Assembly: GCA_914767715.1 (NCBI GenBank)
Contig: OU612067.1
Location: 9,736,001 to 9,800,000 of the forward strand
Source: Membranipora membranacea
Lineage: Eukaryota; Bryozoa; Gymnolaemata; Cheilostomatida; Membraniporidae
Direction: 5' to 3'
DNA length: 64,000 nucleotides
Shown here: positions 44,001 to 58,800 of the stretch, one piece after another
How the letters are laid out: every line of letters starts with the position of its first letter
Numbering within the stretch: position 1 is the first letter of the stretch
The notes under the pieces: model-generated
The model's input: the letters and a program-made list of their open reading frames with translations, nothing else
Told to the model about the DNA's origin: nothing
The model's database searches: none
Made by a program: the position numbers and the translations under genes

Positions 44001-47000
44001 GCGTCAATAGTTGAATTTTTGTAAATCTGGGTGTTTCATCTTGTGGTAGGGATGACGGCAGCAGCTACTTGAAACTTATCACTGCACAGTTATAAATTCT
44101 GGAAGAGTTTTTGACCCTCGCATGATGATCCTCATGAATTGTGTTACAAGATTAACAAAGTTGTCATCTCGTGTAGAAAAGAACCACTTATTTTAGAAGT
44201 TGTCTTGTCTTGTTCATCTCATATTCTATCATAAATTCCCCATACCAAGAAGTTTTATTGAACGAGGCATGTTGATGCTTGCTTTATGGTAAAGAGTTAT
44301 ATCAGCTAATTGAGGCTCTGCCTGGAGGATAATTGTACCTTTGTGAACACGTATTGAAACAGGGCGTCACAGGTATCCTGTCTGTACCAAGTGACCTGGG
44401 CTGACCGCGGTCATCTTAACTCTAGTTTAAGATTTAGTGAGATTGCAATGCATTAAAATTTGTACCAGGGAGGCCCTAGGGAAAACTGACCAAAAGCATT
44501 CTTATCTAATGAGTTAAATCCCCTGGTATAAATATGCTAAGATCATCCAACGGTTTTTTCCAGCAAAAGGTTGATTGATTTGAGATTTGCTGTCTATTCA
44601 CAATTAGAAATCTGACTGTTTTACTGCTGTTTCGAGTATAATAAACCTTTAGATCTTTTATTGACAGATGATAATAATTTGTGTTAGTTTTGTTTTTGTT
44701 GTTATCTAATGAAGCGCTAACCGGCTCTTTGAAAACCTGTTTTAGTATTGAACGATATCCCAGCAGCCAGCGTATCATAGTCAGTTATATAGATAGCCAA
44801 TGATGGTATACCAATAACTGGAAGATGACATCAGTAGACACTTGTACTATCTTATTGTCAGTTACACGGTGCTACTGTTATTGACCAGTTGTAAAGCTTT
44901 TGTAAAGATTCTAATATACCATTAAGTTTGTTCAAGTTTGCTTAATTTTACGTGTGTATTTTATCGCCCACTGGGACACAAGAGTGCATTAGAATCGCTT
45001 CCTATTTTTACACTTGATTAGTTTAACTAAAGCTCAGTCGCTGACATCACATCACCGAGGTACCGATCTACTTGTCAGTCGTGTACTTCCTACACAACAA
45101 GACATCCCGGAGAATGTTCAAAGTGTCTTTCTCTGTCAACTTTTGTACCATCTCCACGTCAGAGTAACTCATCTTGCCAGCGTGCAAGTCAACCATGGAT
45201 GTTGTAGCGGATAATTTAGAGGCAGTACATTTAGTAAGTGTCGAACGAACTTGTGTTCCTATATTTATCCTACTGTAACAGAACTTGTTGTAAGTTATAA
45301 GAGTGTTGGATGGACAAATTAGACAGTTCTGATGTTGAGAAGACAAAATGGATAGATTTTAGGAGCATAAGTGGAACAGAAACTCTCAATATGCTCCGAT
45401 ATCTGAGTTATTTCATATTGCTGATGTTGATTGACATACTGTTCTGTTCTGCGATACAAATTGATTCGGTGTGTCTAGTCGAAGGACAGAGCGATTTAGA
45501 TGCCAGCGGGTCACTCTTTAGCTTTTCATTTTTTGTTGGATTTGGACAGTAAATAATTGTTTGTGGGAGCTGGCACGGTTGGTCTGTAATTCGCTGTACG
45601 GTTATAACCCGTTGGCACCAGTTACCATGTGCAACAAAGACAAAATTAGCATCATAGTTATTTTTGATAACCAGGCAACTTTTTTGTGAATTTCAAGAGT
45701 TCTTAACTCATGACTATTTGAACACTTTCTTCATGCCACGCTCCTGTACATCCGAATTTCATATATCTGTGAATGTGTCAGAATATCTTCAGCCCTAAAT
45801 TTTGACTTCAAGCTCATTCAGTAAAGTTTTAGTTTGCTCATTATAGGTATTTGCCACTGTTGTTGTCAAACTTGCTAATTCTTTTTACTCATGGGGCTGG
45901 CTGCTAAAAGCTGGTATCATTCAACAGCTACTACTTTTCAGTGCTCATCTATATGAGGTTAGCCAAGACTGTTGTTATTATCAAATCCTCAAAACAAATT
46001 TAGCCTAATTAGACAATTAGTCAAATGACACTAGTACTCATTATGAAAGTGTACAGTCCCTTGTAACCACATGCATATTAGGTTTTGTGTAATGATAACA
46101 CATGTTTTGGGACACTTCAGTTCAGTTTTTTTCCAGTTACAACACATAAGTGTCTGTCAAAGCCATTTTCTGCTGGGCAGTGTCACAATAAAATGTGGAT
46201 TTTCAAGAGCTGCGGTTTAGGTCTCTGCTGCTCTTTACATATATGATATGTGGAGAGTAAATTCTTAGGCCTACGTAATAGAGTTTGTGACGCAGTGTAG
46301 CCCCAATAGGCTGTGTGAGAGTTCTCACGTGAATGGCAGCTATTCTCCTGAGTAATGGGATAAAAAATGGATTAAAATTACAATTCTTTGTAATCCTGCT
46401 TGTTTACTATGTCCTTAAACCAAGCAGAGAGTTACAGTAGCAAATTTCAACAGAGAACCCTGTTCTTAGGTGGGCGGCTATCAAGTTGTCCCCAATGTAT
46501 TAATGTTTTAGAGCAAAGCTCTACAACCACTTATAGCGTAACAACTTGGGAGTGACAGTCACCTGTAGACAGGTGCTCTCTATGTGCTGAAATGTCACAC
46601 TGTTAGCTGTAGCTCTCATGGCATGCTGGGACAGGGATTACTTCTACCCATAACTCTTAACTGGTGGTGATTATTAAGATTTATCTCCCTTGTGTGCACT
46701 CATAAGACTATATTCTCTCATTTATGTTGTCAGGAGGAGAACAGTAAGCCATCACAGACTGCGGTGTCGGCGCGTCTCAGCACAACGTCCATATCGAGCG
46801 ATGCTGACGGAGACGATATGCCACCTACTAAGATGACAAAGGGCAGAATGAGACGTGGCGCTGTCAGCGCTGAAGTTTGCACTGAGGCAGAGGCCACACA
46901 TTATATTAAAAAGGTGAGTAACGATAAACTCTACACACACTGATCTTTTTCATGTACCCACAATAAGTGGCTATATTTTCCTTGGGATGAAGGCCCAATG

Positions 47001-50000
47001 ATCAATAGTGCTTCGATACTGTCAACCTGAAAGCATCGCTGGTTACTGTTCACACAGATTTTTTTCAAGTACCCATAATAAGTACCCGAATTTTCCTTGG
47101 GCTGTAGGGCCCAATGGCCAAAACAACGTGGATACTGTGGAACTGAGAAGCATCTGGTGAATAATTCTAGAACTCCAAGGTGGGCTACTTAAAATCATAA
47201 TATGCTGACCTGTTAGTGACCAGAGTTTAATGTTAGGAATCTCCTCCCTAGGCTAGGTGCAGGCCCACACTTTCGCTCATAAGGTAGGGCAGTCACATTT
47301 TAAAATGGTAATCAAACATAATGATAGGTTTCAACCTAGCCATTATTCTATGATACCTAGATAATTATGATTTCTGATATTTTCTTGACATGGCCATTGG
47401 CATTAGTGCTCAAATGTTGAGTTGATCTGTGATATTGGCAGAGCCAGCTTTTTGAAAATCTAGCCAGCCTTCCAAGTAACTGACACGCCGCTAAATTAAG
47501 GAACTCTGTCTCATCAAATCTGCATACCATATTTTAACTTCTACTGTCTAAACACAGTGCAAGTAGTTTTAAAAAGTCTAGCCAAGCGTAGGACAAAAAA
47601 GGCAGTGCAGGTCTATCTCGCAGACCAAAAGCTCAGGCACTGATAACTGCCTGGTTAGTGCAGAGTTTTATGGCACTTTGGTGGTAATAAACATCTCACA
47701 TTGAACTCCTCGTGGGCTGGTCAAATGTAATAACACTTAGGCAGGCCGGACTGTAGGTGCCCTGTATGTGCCCTGTAGGCTATTCTCTCTGACGCCACAG
47801 TCATAAAAAGTAATCATATTACCGGACCTCAGAGTCCAATTAGGTAACTAGCTTAGCAAAGGTGCAGCTACACATGCCGTACTGAACAGGCCTATCTGGT
47901 AGAATGCACCTATCCGTATATACTACCGACTGTATAGCCACAGCTTTACTCTACATATGACACTTGATGTGTCTGTTGATTCCATGCTGTCGCTCAGTCA
48001 ATCGTGTCAGCGCAGCTGATCCATTGGTAAAGAGAGAGATGAGCATTTGGCTTTAGTACAAATAGTTGGATTAATGGTTCATATTGGCATTACTATGTAT
48101 TTTTAAAGTTGTTTAATGAAAAAGAATAATTTTTTCCTAAGTTGTGTCAGGTGTTTTTATTGATTTATTTATCTCTAACTGAGCTGGATAGTAGCTAGAT
48201 ATACAAACAGATACATTGCTATTTGTAGACATAACTTTGCCTGATACTCTTTATGAAATTATCAAGTGAATCTTCAGTGCAAATGTTGCCTGACAAACTC
48301 TCATCTGCGGCATCAGCTGTTGTTAAAAATCTTCAAAGTACACATATTAAGAACTGCTGTTCACTTGCAGACATTTTCGTCAATTATTTATCCCACTTGG
48401 CGGGTTAGACCAGAGTGATTGCTATCTAAGTTGTGATGCGAAATTCCAACAGCCTTAGGACATCACTACTGATAACAGTGACATAATACTTTACAATGTT
48501 TACTGAGAAAATAAACCTCCCACTCAATGACTGTCCTCTGTTTACTAGTTTACTGTTTGACTAGTTATTGACCTCGACAGGATTTCTAAACTTACAACGT
48601 TCATGGATACCCTTGGTCTTAGCGTTTTAACTGTGACATGGTAGCTCGTAGTAGCATTTCATTATCAACTACTCTCCCACCAAAAGGGGTTGATAATGAA
48701 ATACTCTTACAAGCTATCCTGACATAGTTTAAGTGCTTAAACTAGGTTACACGTAGACTAGGGGGATGAATACGTATGTTCGTACCATGTCAAAGTCTGG
48801 GCTTAGGGACTAAGCCTTCAATTGACTATATTTTTTACTTGCAGGTTGTGCCGAAAGATTACAAAACCATGGCAGCTCTCTCCAAGGCAATCTCAAGTAA
48901 CGTTCTCTTTTCACATCTCGACGAAAATGAGCGCAGGTTTGTCAGTTCTCTTATATGACACATTTAAACGGTGATGTATTTATTGTGGTCATGATAATTA
49001 TTTTGTAATTCACAGTCTTGAAACTACTCTTCAGATGTTTTGCATCTTTAGATCCATGGAAGAATGATTTTTGTGCTTACTATTATGATACAATTGGATG
49101 AGCTCATATACATCACCGTTTTCCTACACCTGGTCGATAGACTTTGGGGTGTGGATTGCCCCAACAGGTACAATAAGTTACCTGCTTAAGACGTATAGTC
49201 TGTGTGCTCAGAAATCCTCTCCTGCCCGTAAACCAGCTGTTTAGTTCCTCAGACTGACAGGCCTGAAAACCATAACAGTCATTCACTGATAAGAAAGAGG
49301 GCAGAGCACTTCCAGTTTCCTGCAATTGTCCTCTACACTCATCTTTTCAACTAGTTTTTCATCCATTTATTTATTTATTTGCAGTGACATATTTGATGCC
49401 ATGTTCCCAGTACATAGACACGCAGGGGAGATAATTATTAGACAGGGTAAGACGCAACACATAAATCTTCAAACGGGTTGTCTGGTCTGAGTTGTTGGCT
49501 CAAATTAAGCAAACCATTATAAATTACATTGTAACATGCAAAGAATGTGAATCTCGACTCTTGTATGGTCAACAAATTATCATTAACATTTATACTGATT
49601 CACTCAGGCACCATGTTATATTGTGGAAGAATCAAGCAAAGATTTGACTCTTTGACTCTATACATCTATGTAATAACAGCCATATCATGTACAGGCTCTC
49701 ATTGGTAGCATTATCCAACTCAATTCAGTATTTATAATCTTTGATTCAGGGATACTCTGTTATATATTATTTTTTCTCTGCAGTATGTCAGACACACTGT
49801 TGATAATATCTACAGCGTCTAGGAGTAGGAGTAGGAGGTGGCTCAGTTGGTTAGAGCGACGTCCCTTCAGCATGCAAATGTTGAAGGTCGTGGGTTCGAA
49901 TCCCACTGAAGTCTACTGACTGCTGGGGTATGGTTGGACCCCCAGGTGTGCTCCGACCTGCCTGCAAACTGAGAGCAAATGGGCGCAGATATTGCAGCCT

Positions 50001-53000
50001 AGCCCCTAAGGCAACCAGTATTTCGCCGCCCATGCTTCGGATGCGGCGTGTGATATGTCATCTGATTTTAATCAACTTTAATCAGTCTTGTGCCACACAA
50101 TGACAACATGGCATCACAGAGTAAGGTTCTCAGTCTGTGGTGTCATTGTTTGGTGCAGGACTGACAGCTGCCATTGAAGTAATTTAAGGTAGTGGTGGGA
50201 ATGTGGCATTCACCACGAATCAAAAGAATCCACATTTCCTCTGGTAACAACGCTAGCAATAACCTCCCATCTTGGTTTTCCGTTTGCCATTTAATATCTT
50301 TGATGTATTTCTCTCTAGTTCATTAAATATTTAGTATACATATATTTTATGTATTATATATAAATATATAATAAGTTATAATATAAATATATGATATATA
50401 AGTATATAATAAGTTGTAATTTAAATATAAAAGAAGTTATGATATAAATATATAAATATATAAAATATATAATAATATATAAATATATGATTACTTTCCA
50501 TACAGGTGACGAGGGAGACAACTTTTATGTAATTGATTCTGGCGAAGTAGAAGTCTACGTCAACAATCAGATAGTGCTGAATATCAGCGAAGGTGGGAGC
50601 TTTGGGGAGCTCGCTCTTATATACGGCACACCCAGAGCCGCCACTGTCAAGGCTAAAACAGACGTCAAGTTGTGGGGCATAGACAGACTCAGCTATAGAC
50701 GTATTCTTATGGTAAGGGTGCATACCATAGTGTAATCTCCCTGCTCTCATCATCAACCGAATCCCTACTGGTGGGGCGGTGGTTGATAATCGAATGCCAC
50801 AACCAGGAACCCATACAGCTTTGAAGGACATCAACTTTGCCTTTGTATTTGATAAACAAGACAATTAATGTTGGTTACTTACAGTCTTAAAATGTTCATA
50901 TGAAGGCTTATTCATAGACCATAAATGTGATCTGGCCCTAGACAAAATAATCCAACATGGATATTAAATACTACCCCTGTAAGCTCTGTTTGGAATGTTT
51001 ATCCATAATCATCATTGTTATATCTGGCCATTATTCCATAAAAACTTTGTTAAAATGTTGACACCCTTACTCAACTTATGATGTGATCTTAATTTGAAAG
51101 CCTAATGATGTCTTTTACAGGGAAGTACAATCAGAAAAAGAAAAATGTATGAAGAATTTTTATCCAAGGTAGCTATATTAGGTGAGTACATCAAGTATGG
51201 AGATAAGCTTGGTTTTATTGTACTGCAGATATTTATCTGATTAATCTTGATCTTTGATCACATGTAGTGACTGAGCTATCGTAGTCCCACTCCCACCCAC
51301 ACGCCCACCATGCAAGCCAAAGAATCCTCAAATACATTGGTGTTTGGCAGAGCTAAATGATTTCAATATACCGGGTTAAATGCTCATCTAGAGCTGGTTG
51401 CTAACGGGTCATGCTGACAGCATTATATCTACCATTGTGTAGTTGAATTTAGAACTGCAGCTTGTCAGAATGCATTCCACACCCATTGATATTTCAGCAC
51501 AGGAAACCTTATTATGACAAGGAAATTGAGGATGCAAATGTAATCTTATCTAAAACACTTTGGTGTTTCCTAACAAAACTAGCAGTTGTATTTTAATCTA
51601 GCCACTCTCTCTCTCTCTCTTCTTGGCCTCGTAACATTTGGGTGAACTGTGGGCAGATGTAATTCAAACTGTGCAGCATTTCGATTTGCATTGTTGTACT
51701 CTAAAATTAGATTTGAAAATGCTGGGACTGCCATTTTCCCATTGCGATCAATTTATAGCATGTTGGAAGGGGTATTTTAACGATAAATATCGGCGGGATA
51801 ACGTTTCTATGCGGAGAAACAAGCATGAAGCCATGCTAAAGATAACCTCTCACTCCAGCTTGTTATTCTGACTATGTTTTTTTTTCTCAAACACAACCGA
51901 ACAATCTTTAAGTTAGGGGAGACCTCTGCACAGTGATTGTCAATGGTTTTAGAATAGCTGGATGGTGAACTTCGTTGGTAGCAGGATGTCAAAGAGTCAT
52001 AGGGCCTGTGTACACGAACAATCAAGATTCCCAGAACGGTGTAAAATATATAATCTATCTGTTGATCAATCTCAAATTGAACGAAACAACTGCAGGATTT
52101 TAATGTTCACTGTTGCTGTGATTGACAGAGAATTTGGATAAGTGGGAGCGATGTACGATAGCTGATGCGTTAGAGCCCGTCTCATTCGAGGATCAAGAGG
52201 TTATTACTCGACAGGGTGAACAGGGCGATGATTTCTTCATGATTATCGAGGTAAGTGAGTGTGTAATAAAACAATAAACAGTATCCATGGCCTTGTCACG
52301 CTGTTACCAAAATTGGCGGCGTGACAAGGCCATTTAATGTATGTCTTAGTCCCAGTGAGATCTGGAGATGGTTCCACAAATGATGCAGCTGTATGACTGC
52401 TTAACCCTCTCCTTCCCTACCTGACCCATAAAATACCCCCACATATTCACTATGGTCCCATGCTTCGAATGGGTGGTCCACTACCATGTCGAATGATGAA
52501 TGCTAACGATTTCCATGATTGAAAAAACATCATATCCATTCATCTATGCCGCCTTATACCATAGATGCGAATCAAACGGTTTCTGGATTCGAAAGAAGAA
52601 ATGCGTACCGATGCGTACGGAAGTTAACATAAATGCTAACATTATGTATCGATTGGCCCCAAAACTGCTGTCAATATCATATGGAAACATAGTGAATGCG
52701 GAGAAGGATATTATCCATTTCTGGATAAATCGTAATAACTGGGCCTTGTACAGTCTTTGAGTGACCTTGTTATGAAGTTCTAAGGTCTTATATGTTGACC
52801 ACCTACAACACACACATGCTAATCACAAGTCACACATCCATACCTGGGCGGATCAATGGGCATTAGCTGGCTGAAGCTACGAGTGCCTGGTAGTACATAC
52901 TAACCCCAGACAGCACATAACTATAAAGCATCACGCAAAAAGTCAGATGGATTTAAGAGTAAACACTTAGAAAGCTGAGGGTAATTGGATTGATGTTATA

Positions 53001-54748
53001 AGCTTATTTTAGTCGACTAGCTGCAGTAATCCTGCCTCAATTCTGTGTAAGAGATTTAATTTTCTAAAGTCCCTTGTGATGTTCAATCACAGTCATTTCC
53101 ATTACAAAATATCCACAACCAAGACCTTACTTTTGAAAGGTATTGAATAAGTTTGGCGTAAGAGGTATTTTCGTTAATTGGTTGAGCTTATAAGTTTGCC
53201 ACAATTATGTGTACGGTGATTGGCCCTAGATGTTGTCAAGTAGAAGTCAACAATATAGCCTGAGGCCACTGTAAGTGTAATCGTTGCTATTGCAGCTCCA
53301 GGGCCATAGTTTAGAAAAAATGATAGGGGAGGCAAAAGTCCGAGGCGAGTCAGAAGTATCGCCGGTAAGCTCCTTCCCGTGTAATTTGAGACATATAATG
53401 AGCAAATAGAAATCCCAGAGGAGCTGATTCAAACATGTATTATTCAATTATAGTGTTTTTAGGCCACTGTATCAAGCTTTCTAGGGGAGGCAGTGCCTCC
53501 CTGCCTCCCCTAGAACTAAGGGTCTGAGCTCAAATCAATTAGACTGAAGTGAGCTACTTAGGCGTCGAGAGCACACACTTCCCAATTTATACCCAACGAA
53601 AAAAGCGGTGTTTAAGATTGGATCGACCACCCACATTAGTATCAGTACAAAAACTGGCTTGAATACTTGTCACTGTGTATTTGGAAATTGGTTTTCCTCC
53701 TTCGATCACTGCATTGCGGAAGTTTAAGTATAATTGCCTTCTTTCAAAGCGAATGAAGACAGTCTTGACAAGACAGTGTGCGACTCCCACACTGTGATGT
53801 GAAACCACTTTTGCACCACCTTTCTGAACTCATTCAATTTAGAATATTTTCACCATTCGAAATTTTCTACACATACGATTGTTTTGTAGATCATACATCA
53901 CATTGGCTCCTCATGTTTGTATTGATTGATGACCTTTAACCTTTGTCTTTTTTCAGGGCACAGCAGTGGTACAGCAGCAGCGACCTGAGGATGAACATCC
54001 TATAGAAGTAGGCAAGCTAGGCGCCTCCGACTACTTTGGTACGTGTGTCATGGTGTTTGGTAATATTTATAACCCGCTCTCCAAATAAAAAACTTTTTAC
54101 TGGGTGCATAAAGTTGCTAAAAAGAATCCCCCTTGAATAAGGTAGAAAGTATTAATGTGTCAAAGTGTTTGTTTGTTGTTTGTGATTACTTTAGTTTAGT
54201 TGATCCAGTTACATGAAAAAAAGTACAAATTAGATCTGACGGTACAGAAAAATATTTCGATGCAATATACCGTGTTATTAACATGATGTCGGGATAGAAA
54301 TATGAAAACATAAACCCACCAACTATGTTGGGAGAATACTGTGCTAGCTTAACAGTGTGTCTTAAAACTGTTGTCCCCTGCATTGAAAAATCAAATTGCC
54401 TTTATTAATAGAGTTGCTCCACCTTGCATATAGAGTGGATTACTCAAACAGTCAATCAGGGAGTTTGGGACATACTACCAAACTCCCCTATTCAATTGGT
54501 ATCGATCAAATCAATCGTCTATGTTTTTTTCCTTAAGCGCGAATGAGGAGTTATTATGATTTTTTTCTTTTACAGGAGAAATAGCACTGCTACTTGACAG
54601 ACCTAGAGCTGCGACAGTCATAGCAAAAGGCCCACTTAAGTGTGTACGTCTTGATCGCCAAAGATTTGAGCGTGTTCTAGGCCCTTGCGGTGACATACTC
54701 AAACGTAACATACAACAATACAACAGTTATGTCTCCTTGTCTGTTTAA
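41093..54748 (+). CDS. PRKAR1A: cAMP-dependent protein kinase type I regulatory subunit
   Basis: Nine coding exons: 41093-41251, 46734-46913, 48845-48936, 49385-49446, 50506-50711, 51121-51181, 52129-52250, 53957-54038 and 54576-54748 (TAA), all GT-AG and in phase. The 378 residues match the usual RI length of about 380. Exon 1 is the dimerisation/docking domain ([16 protein letters not shown]). Exon 2 carries the pseudosubstrate RRGAVSA, with Ala at the phosphoacceptor site, so it is type I. Two cyclic-nucleotide-binding domains follow, with phosphate-binding cassettes [18 protein letters not shown] and [18 protein letters not shown]. It holds PKA catalytic subunits inactive until cAMP binds. 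RI alpha versus beta cannot be fixed for an invertebrate; one RI gene is likely. The first two introns (5.5 and 1.9 kb) hold no other gene. Confidence 0.97.
46955..47165. repeat. Diverged two-copy direct repeat in intron 2 of PKA RI
   Basis: Two segments share GTACCCA(C/T)AATAAGT and TTTTCCTTGGG, followed by GGCCCAATG, spaced about 115 bp apart. Old and non-coding. Confidence 0.6.
48617..48740. repeat. Inverted-repeat element in intron 2 of PKA RI
   Basis: Arms of about 50 bp (the core CATTTCATTATCAAC faces GTTGATAATGAAATA) are separated by about 20 bp. Consistent with a small fold-back or MITE. Confidence 0.7.
49832..50090 (+). mobile_element. tRNA-derived SINE, family 1, plus strand
   Basis: A head with TGGCTCAGTTGGTTAGAGCG and GGTTCGAATCCCACT is followed by a body CTCCGACCTGCCTG, ATGCTTCGGATGCGGCGTG and a tail TTTAATCAACTTTAATCA. 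It is the second copy of the family at 2244-2494. Confidence 0.85.
50335..50490. repeat. AT-rich tandem tract
   Basis: Irregular ATATAAATATATA repeats sit directly upstream of a PKA RI exon acceptor. Confidence 0.8.
52287..52333. repeat. Short perfect hairpin in a PKA RI intron
   Basis: ATGGCCTTGTCACGC and its exact complement are separated by 17 bp. No family partner is seen in the window. Confidence 0.75.
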
Positions 54749-55856
54749 CTTATTTTTGTGTGTTTTGTTCAAAATCTCAGTTCATAATGATCAATTAATT
54801 ATAATCAATATGATTTTCGCTGTTTAATAGCTTTTGAAATTATTGCTAGACTAGTCCGGCACTCATTTTGTCGGTCTTTTTTTCTAAACCCACATGACTA
54901 TATGAGGAATATCTCATCTGTGGTCGTCAACTTCTCTACTGAACGGAACCAAGATACACCATGACATCATGATTGTGCCCTCCTAAAGACAACCTGCTAT
55001 AAGAAACAAGGTTTTCTGATTTATTTTCTACAACTGAATAGTCCATATAAATCATTATGATCAGATAATTTCAATGAATAATGTAAGCATGGCGTGGTTC
55101 CACGATTAAAACCCTAGAATGAATTTAGATTTACTGTTTTTTTTATCGGCTTGTTTCATCATAAAATAATGTCATTTTTAAGCTAGTCAATAATAGATTT
55201 AATTGTTTCCCACAGTTTTTTTCTGTATATATCTGTCAGTACCTAACTTAGTTGATGGGTACTATTACAAAGCTTATCTAGCCATGTAAAAATTGCTAGT
55301 TGAAGGAAATAGTTATTTTCAGATATTGATTGTATTTTTTGAAGCTGTGTTAATATTATTATTATGTTTGATGGTTGCTTGCCCTATTTTACTTTTTGTC
55401 ACACAATGCATGTGTCTGCTGATATGATATGATAATGAATTCATCTGAATGAAATTGAAGAGAAAATAAGATTTATATTCTGTTTTAATTGTTTCTAAAA
55501 ATCACCGCCAAGACATTGTGGCTTTCACTAGCCTGTCTTGACAAACTTTGTACCGAACAAAGCTTGTCAAGACAGGCTAGGCTTTCACCAACTACATGTG
55601 AAAAATCCAACATGGCACCACCAATGTATAAAAAAATCATAGATTTTTGATGTGCCAATTTGCAACACATCATGGAATGCTTAATGTTGTCCAAAAAGTA
55701 AGCCAAATTGACATGATTATGAAAAAAATGGCCTGATTGAGAATAAAATGGAGATCGTCTAAAGCTCAGGACCAAAGTAATATGGTACTACCCATAAACA
55801 TTAAATACCTATATATAATATATACATAAAATATAAGTATTAATATGTTCGTGGTA
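54749..55856. other. Convergent intergenic region
   Basis: It lies between the stop codons of the PKA RI gene (plus) and the SDR42E1-like gene (minus), so it holds both 3' UTRs. It contains a hairpin insertion at 55528-55580. No further gene is seen. Confidence 0.6.
55528..55580. mobile_element. Short hairpin element with target duplication
   Basis: CTAGCCTGTCTTGACAAACT and onward faces its near-exact complement around a centre ACCG, 53 bp in all. It is flanked by GGCTTTCAC on both sides (55520-55528 and 55580-55588), consistent with an 8-9-bp target duplication. Confidence 0.8.
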
Positions 55857-58800
55857 CTACCTCACAGACGGTAAACATGACATTATTAAACAAGCTATAA
55901 TAATAACTAGGAACAAATCCACCAGGAATCTGATGACCTTATTCTGCTGTTTTACAGTTTGATTATCAGGATGATAGAGTTTTCTGTAGTATTCAGCATT
56001 AGGAGACAAATCGTTCTGATAATCTGATGTATATCCTAAGTCTCTTCTAGCTTTGTCTATACTAAAGTAATGTGTCTGTCCAGTCTTATAGACCTGCAAC
56101 AGAAGACATAGGTTATATTGTATCATAGTATATAATATATATACGACTCTTCACATACTGTATTTCCATCGATGGAATTGTGGAGAGATGAAGCCCCATG
56201 TAGTAAAAGTGTCTTTTACCTATGCGGGCTGACCACTTTTAACTGCTTAATGCAAACAAACAGTGAATGAGAAGACAGACCAAGGCACAAGATGGTTCCC
56301 ACATAATCGCACTTAATTTTTAAATTGATATTTGATTTGGATGTGTGGTTTCTGAAAAGAGGGATCTCAATTGGAAGTTGTCTTCTTAATGTCAAAGATG
56401 AGATAACTACTGCCTTTATAAAACTGCACTTTTGTGTGGCCAGCAGGAAGGGCCATATATATGAATAGTAGGTATATAATGAAAGTAGGTATAAAAAACA
56501 CTAGAAAGTCACCCAATTCTCATCTGTAATACAAGGATTGGTTAGCGATAAAGTGTAGTTGAGTAAATGTATTAGTTATTTAAGTGACATTCAGATAGAC
56601 TGGTTCATCTTAAATATTTAAAGCTCGTACCCATAGATACTATGCTCGTTCCACAGGTCCTACATTGTACTAATTCATGTACATTTGTTTGAGAATTACG
56701 GATAGACAAAGCGCTCAGGATGTTGATTGGCTTAAAGCAAATAAAATGCTAAAACTCTGCCTGGTTGCCGGTAGTAGCATTACATTCTTCATCACAGTGT
56801 AGTACATAATCGAATGCCTCGACCAGCTACCTGGGCAGAGCTAACACAAAGTATAAGGTTTGTAATTTCTGTTAATAATGGTTTCAAATATCTTTTACAG
56901 CATAGACTAAAATTTATGCAAAAAATCTTGGTTCACTCACCTCTGCGCGACAGAGTAATGGCTGAAAATCGTAAACTCTGTGAAATATCCAGTAAAACAT
57001 CTCCACCATAAAAGCTAGAAAAGACAACGTCAATGAATTGCCGAATCTACATTTTCAGTTCTTATTATAGAGGTCAATGTTTGAAGGATATAATTCGTAA
57101 ACAGTCTGGTAAAAAGGTCTACCAGTGTTCTTTAATCCACTGCTGACACAGCTGGGCTTTGCCCAGCAGAGCCACCAACACTAATAAAAATGTTGGATCT
57201 CAGCTAGATTTTAAAGGCACCTGATTGGTCAACAACAACATTTGTCATCACTAATGGTGGATGGCTGGGGAAGAAGATACTCCCTACATTTTGAAAGCTC
57301 ATATGACTCTATTCAAAGCTACTGGCTATATGTTTTGATGCCACAACTATCTATTTAAATTTTTGACTGGTGGCTATGCTGGGCAAAGCCCAGCTGTGGC
57401 AGCAGTGGTTTAAGCATTGAGCAGTGTTTCTAAGCAGGCATATTTTGCAACCACACCGCAAGAAAGAAGAAAAGTGAACAGGTTGTATATGACGAATGAC
57501 AGACAGAAGATGTAGCTCACGAGTAGATTCATATATATTGTGATACTTACCAACATAGAAAATAAGCCACGTTGGAAACACTAATTGGGGGTATGATATA
57601 CCTAGGGCCTCAGTCTAAAACACGAGAAGACAGTAATAACAAATATAAACTTGTAGATACTTCAATTTTAGTAATTGATGTTTGACAGACAAATGACATG
57701 CACTCAACAACAAAAATAGTTATCTATTTATGTAAGGAGCCACTGTATCTTATTTTGCACACGCCAGAATATCCAGAGGCCCACTCTCACACACAAGTTA
57801 ACTTTTGTGTATGAAGCACTGAAATATTTGGCTGATGGAATCATTTCATAACTTGTAAATTTATGTTTATCAGCAAAAAAAGTAATATTTCCAAGTATTA
57901 CTTACCAAAGGCCTGAAAAACTCAAAGTTGTTGATTGGAGCACCATCAGATATGAAATATGCTTGACCAGCCTGCAAAAAGAGTAACTTATTTATAGTCA
58001 AGCAAATACCGAAGGTATTCCATAACAACAACAAAGGGAACCAATAAGAATGTTAAGAAGTCAAAGATAGTATGTCAGTTGTCCTATTTTTCACCGATTG
58101 CAAGCCCATCACTACGCTAGAAAGTATCTATAGATACTTCAGTCAGATGTTTTATCCTTCATTACTAAACCCACTGTAATAATTCATATCAATTTGCTTT
58201 TATTTTATTTATTTTTAGGTTATAGTTATTTATTTCCAGAAAGTCACTTCACCCGCAGTCAGCGAGTTTTCATAGTTGGTTAAAATTGCATGTCTGTCTC
58301 TGTCCGTATTCGGCGCCAAGCTGCACTCAGTTTGCAGTTCTCAGTTAGGACTTTTATTATGATATAATATGATACTATGTTCAGCCAAAGAGTTTTACTC
58401 CTTGGTCCAGCTCCTATTTCAAGTGTGATTATTCAATTCAACTCACTGAATATATTCACAACCTCAGGTATTAGAATAGTATAAAATTGCGACACTAGCC
58501 TGTAACAATACAAAGTTACAAATTGCGGGATAACATGTGACATACTCACAACAGGTGATGATTTATCTAGAAGTTTACTGGCTGTAAGAACGAGAGCTTT
58601 AGTTACATTCTCTGCGTGTATAAACTCAACTGTGGGGTTGTCTCCATACGTCATCTTAAACAATCCTTGTCTCATTATCCCAATTACCTGCAAGATAAAA
58701 AAATAATTCTTGATCATATCATTGCACACCAAACATTTTCAAAAGGTTGGTTGATTAAAATCAGGTGTTTTATCACTTATCTTGTCTCATCATGTGAAAT

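Noticed and set aside
49832-49915. A functional tRNA gene.
   Set aside because: The tRNA-like head is followed by the same body and tail as another copy at 2244-2494, and the stems are imperfect, so it is a SINE.
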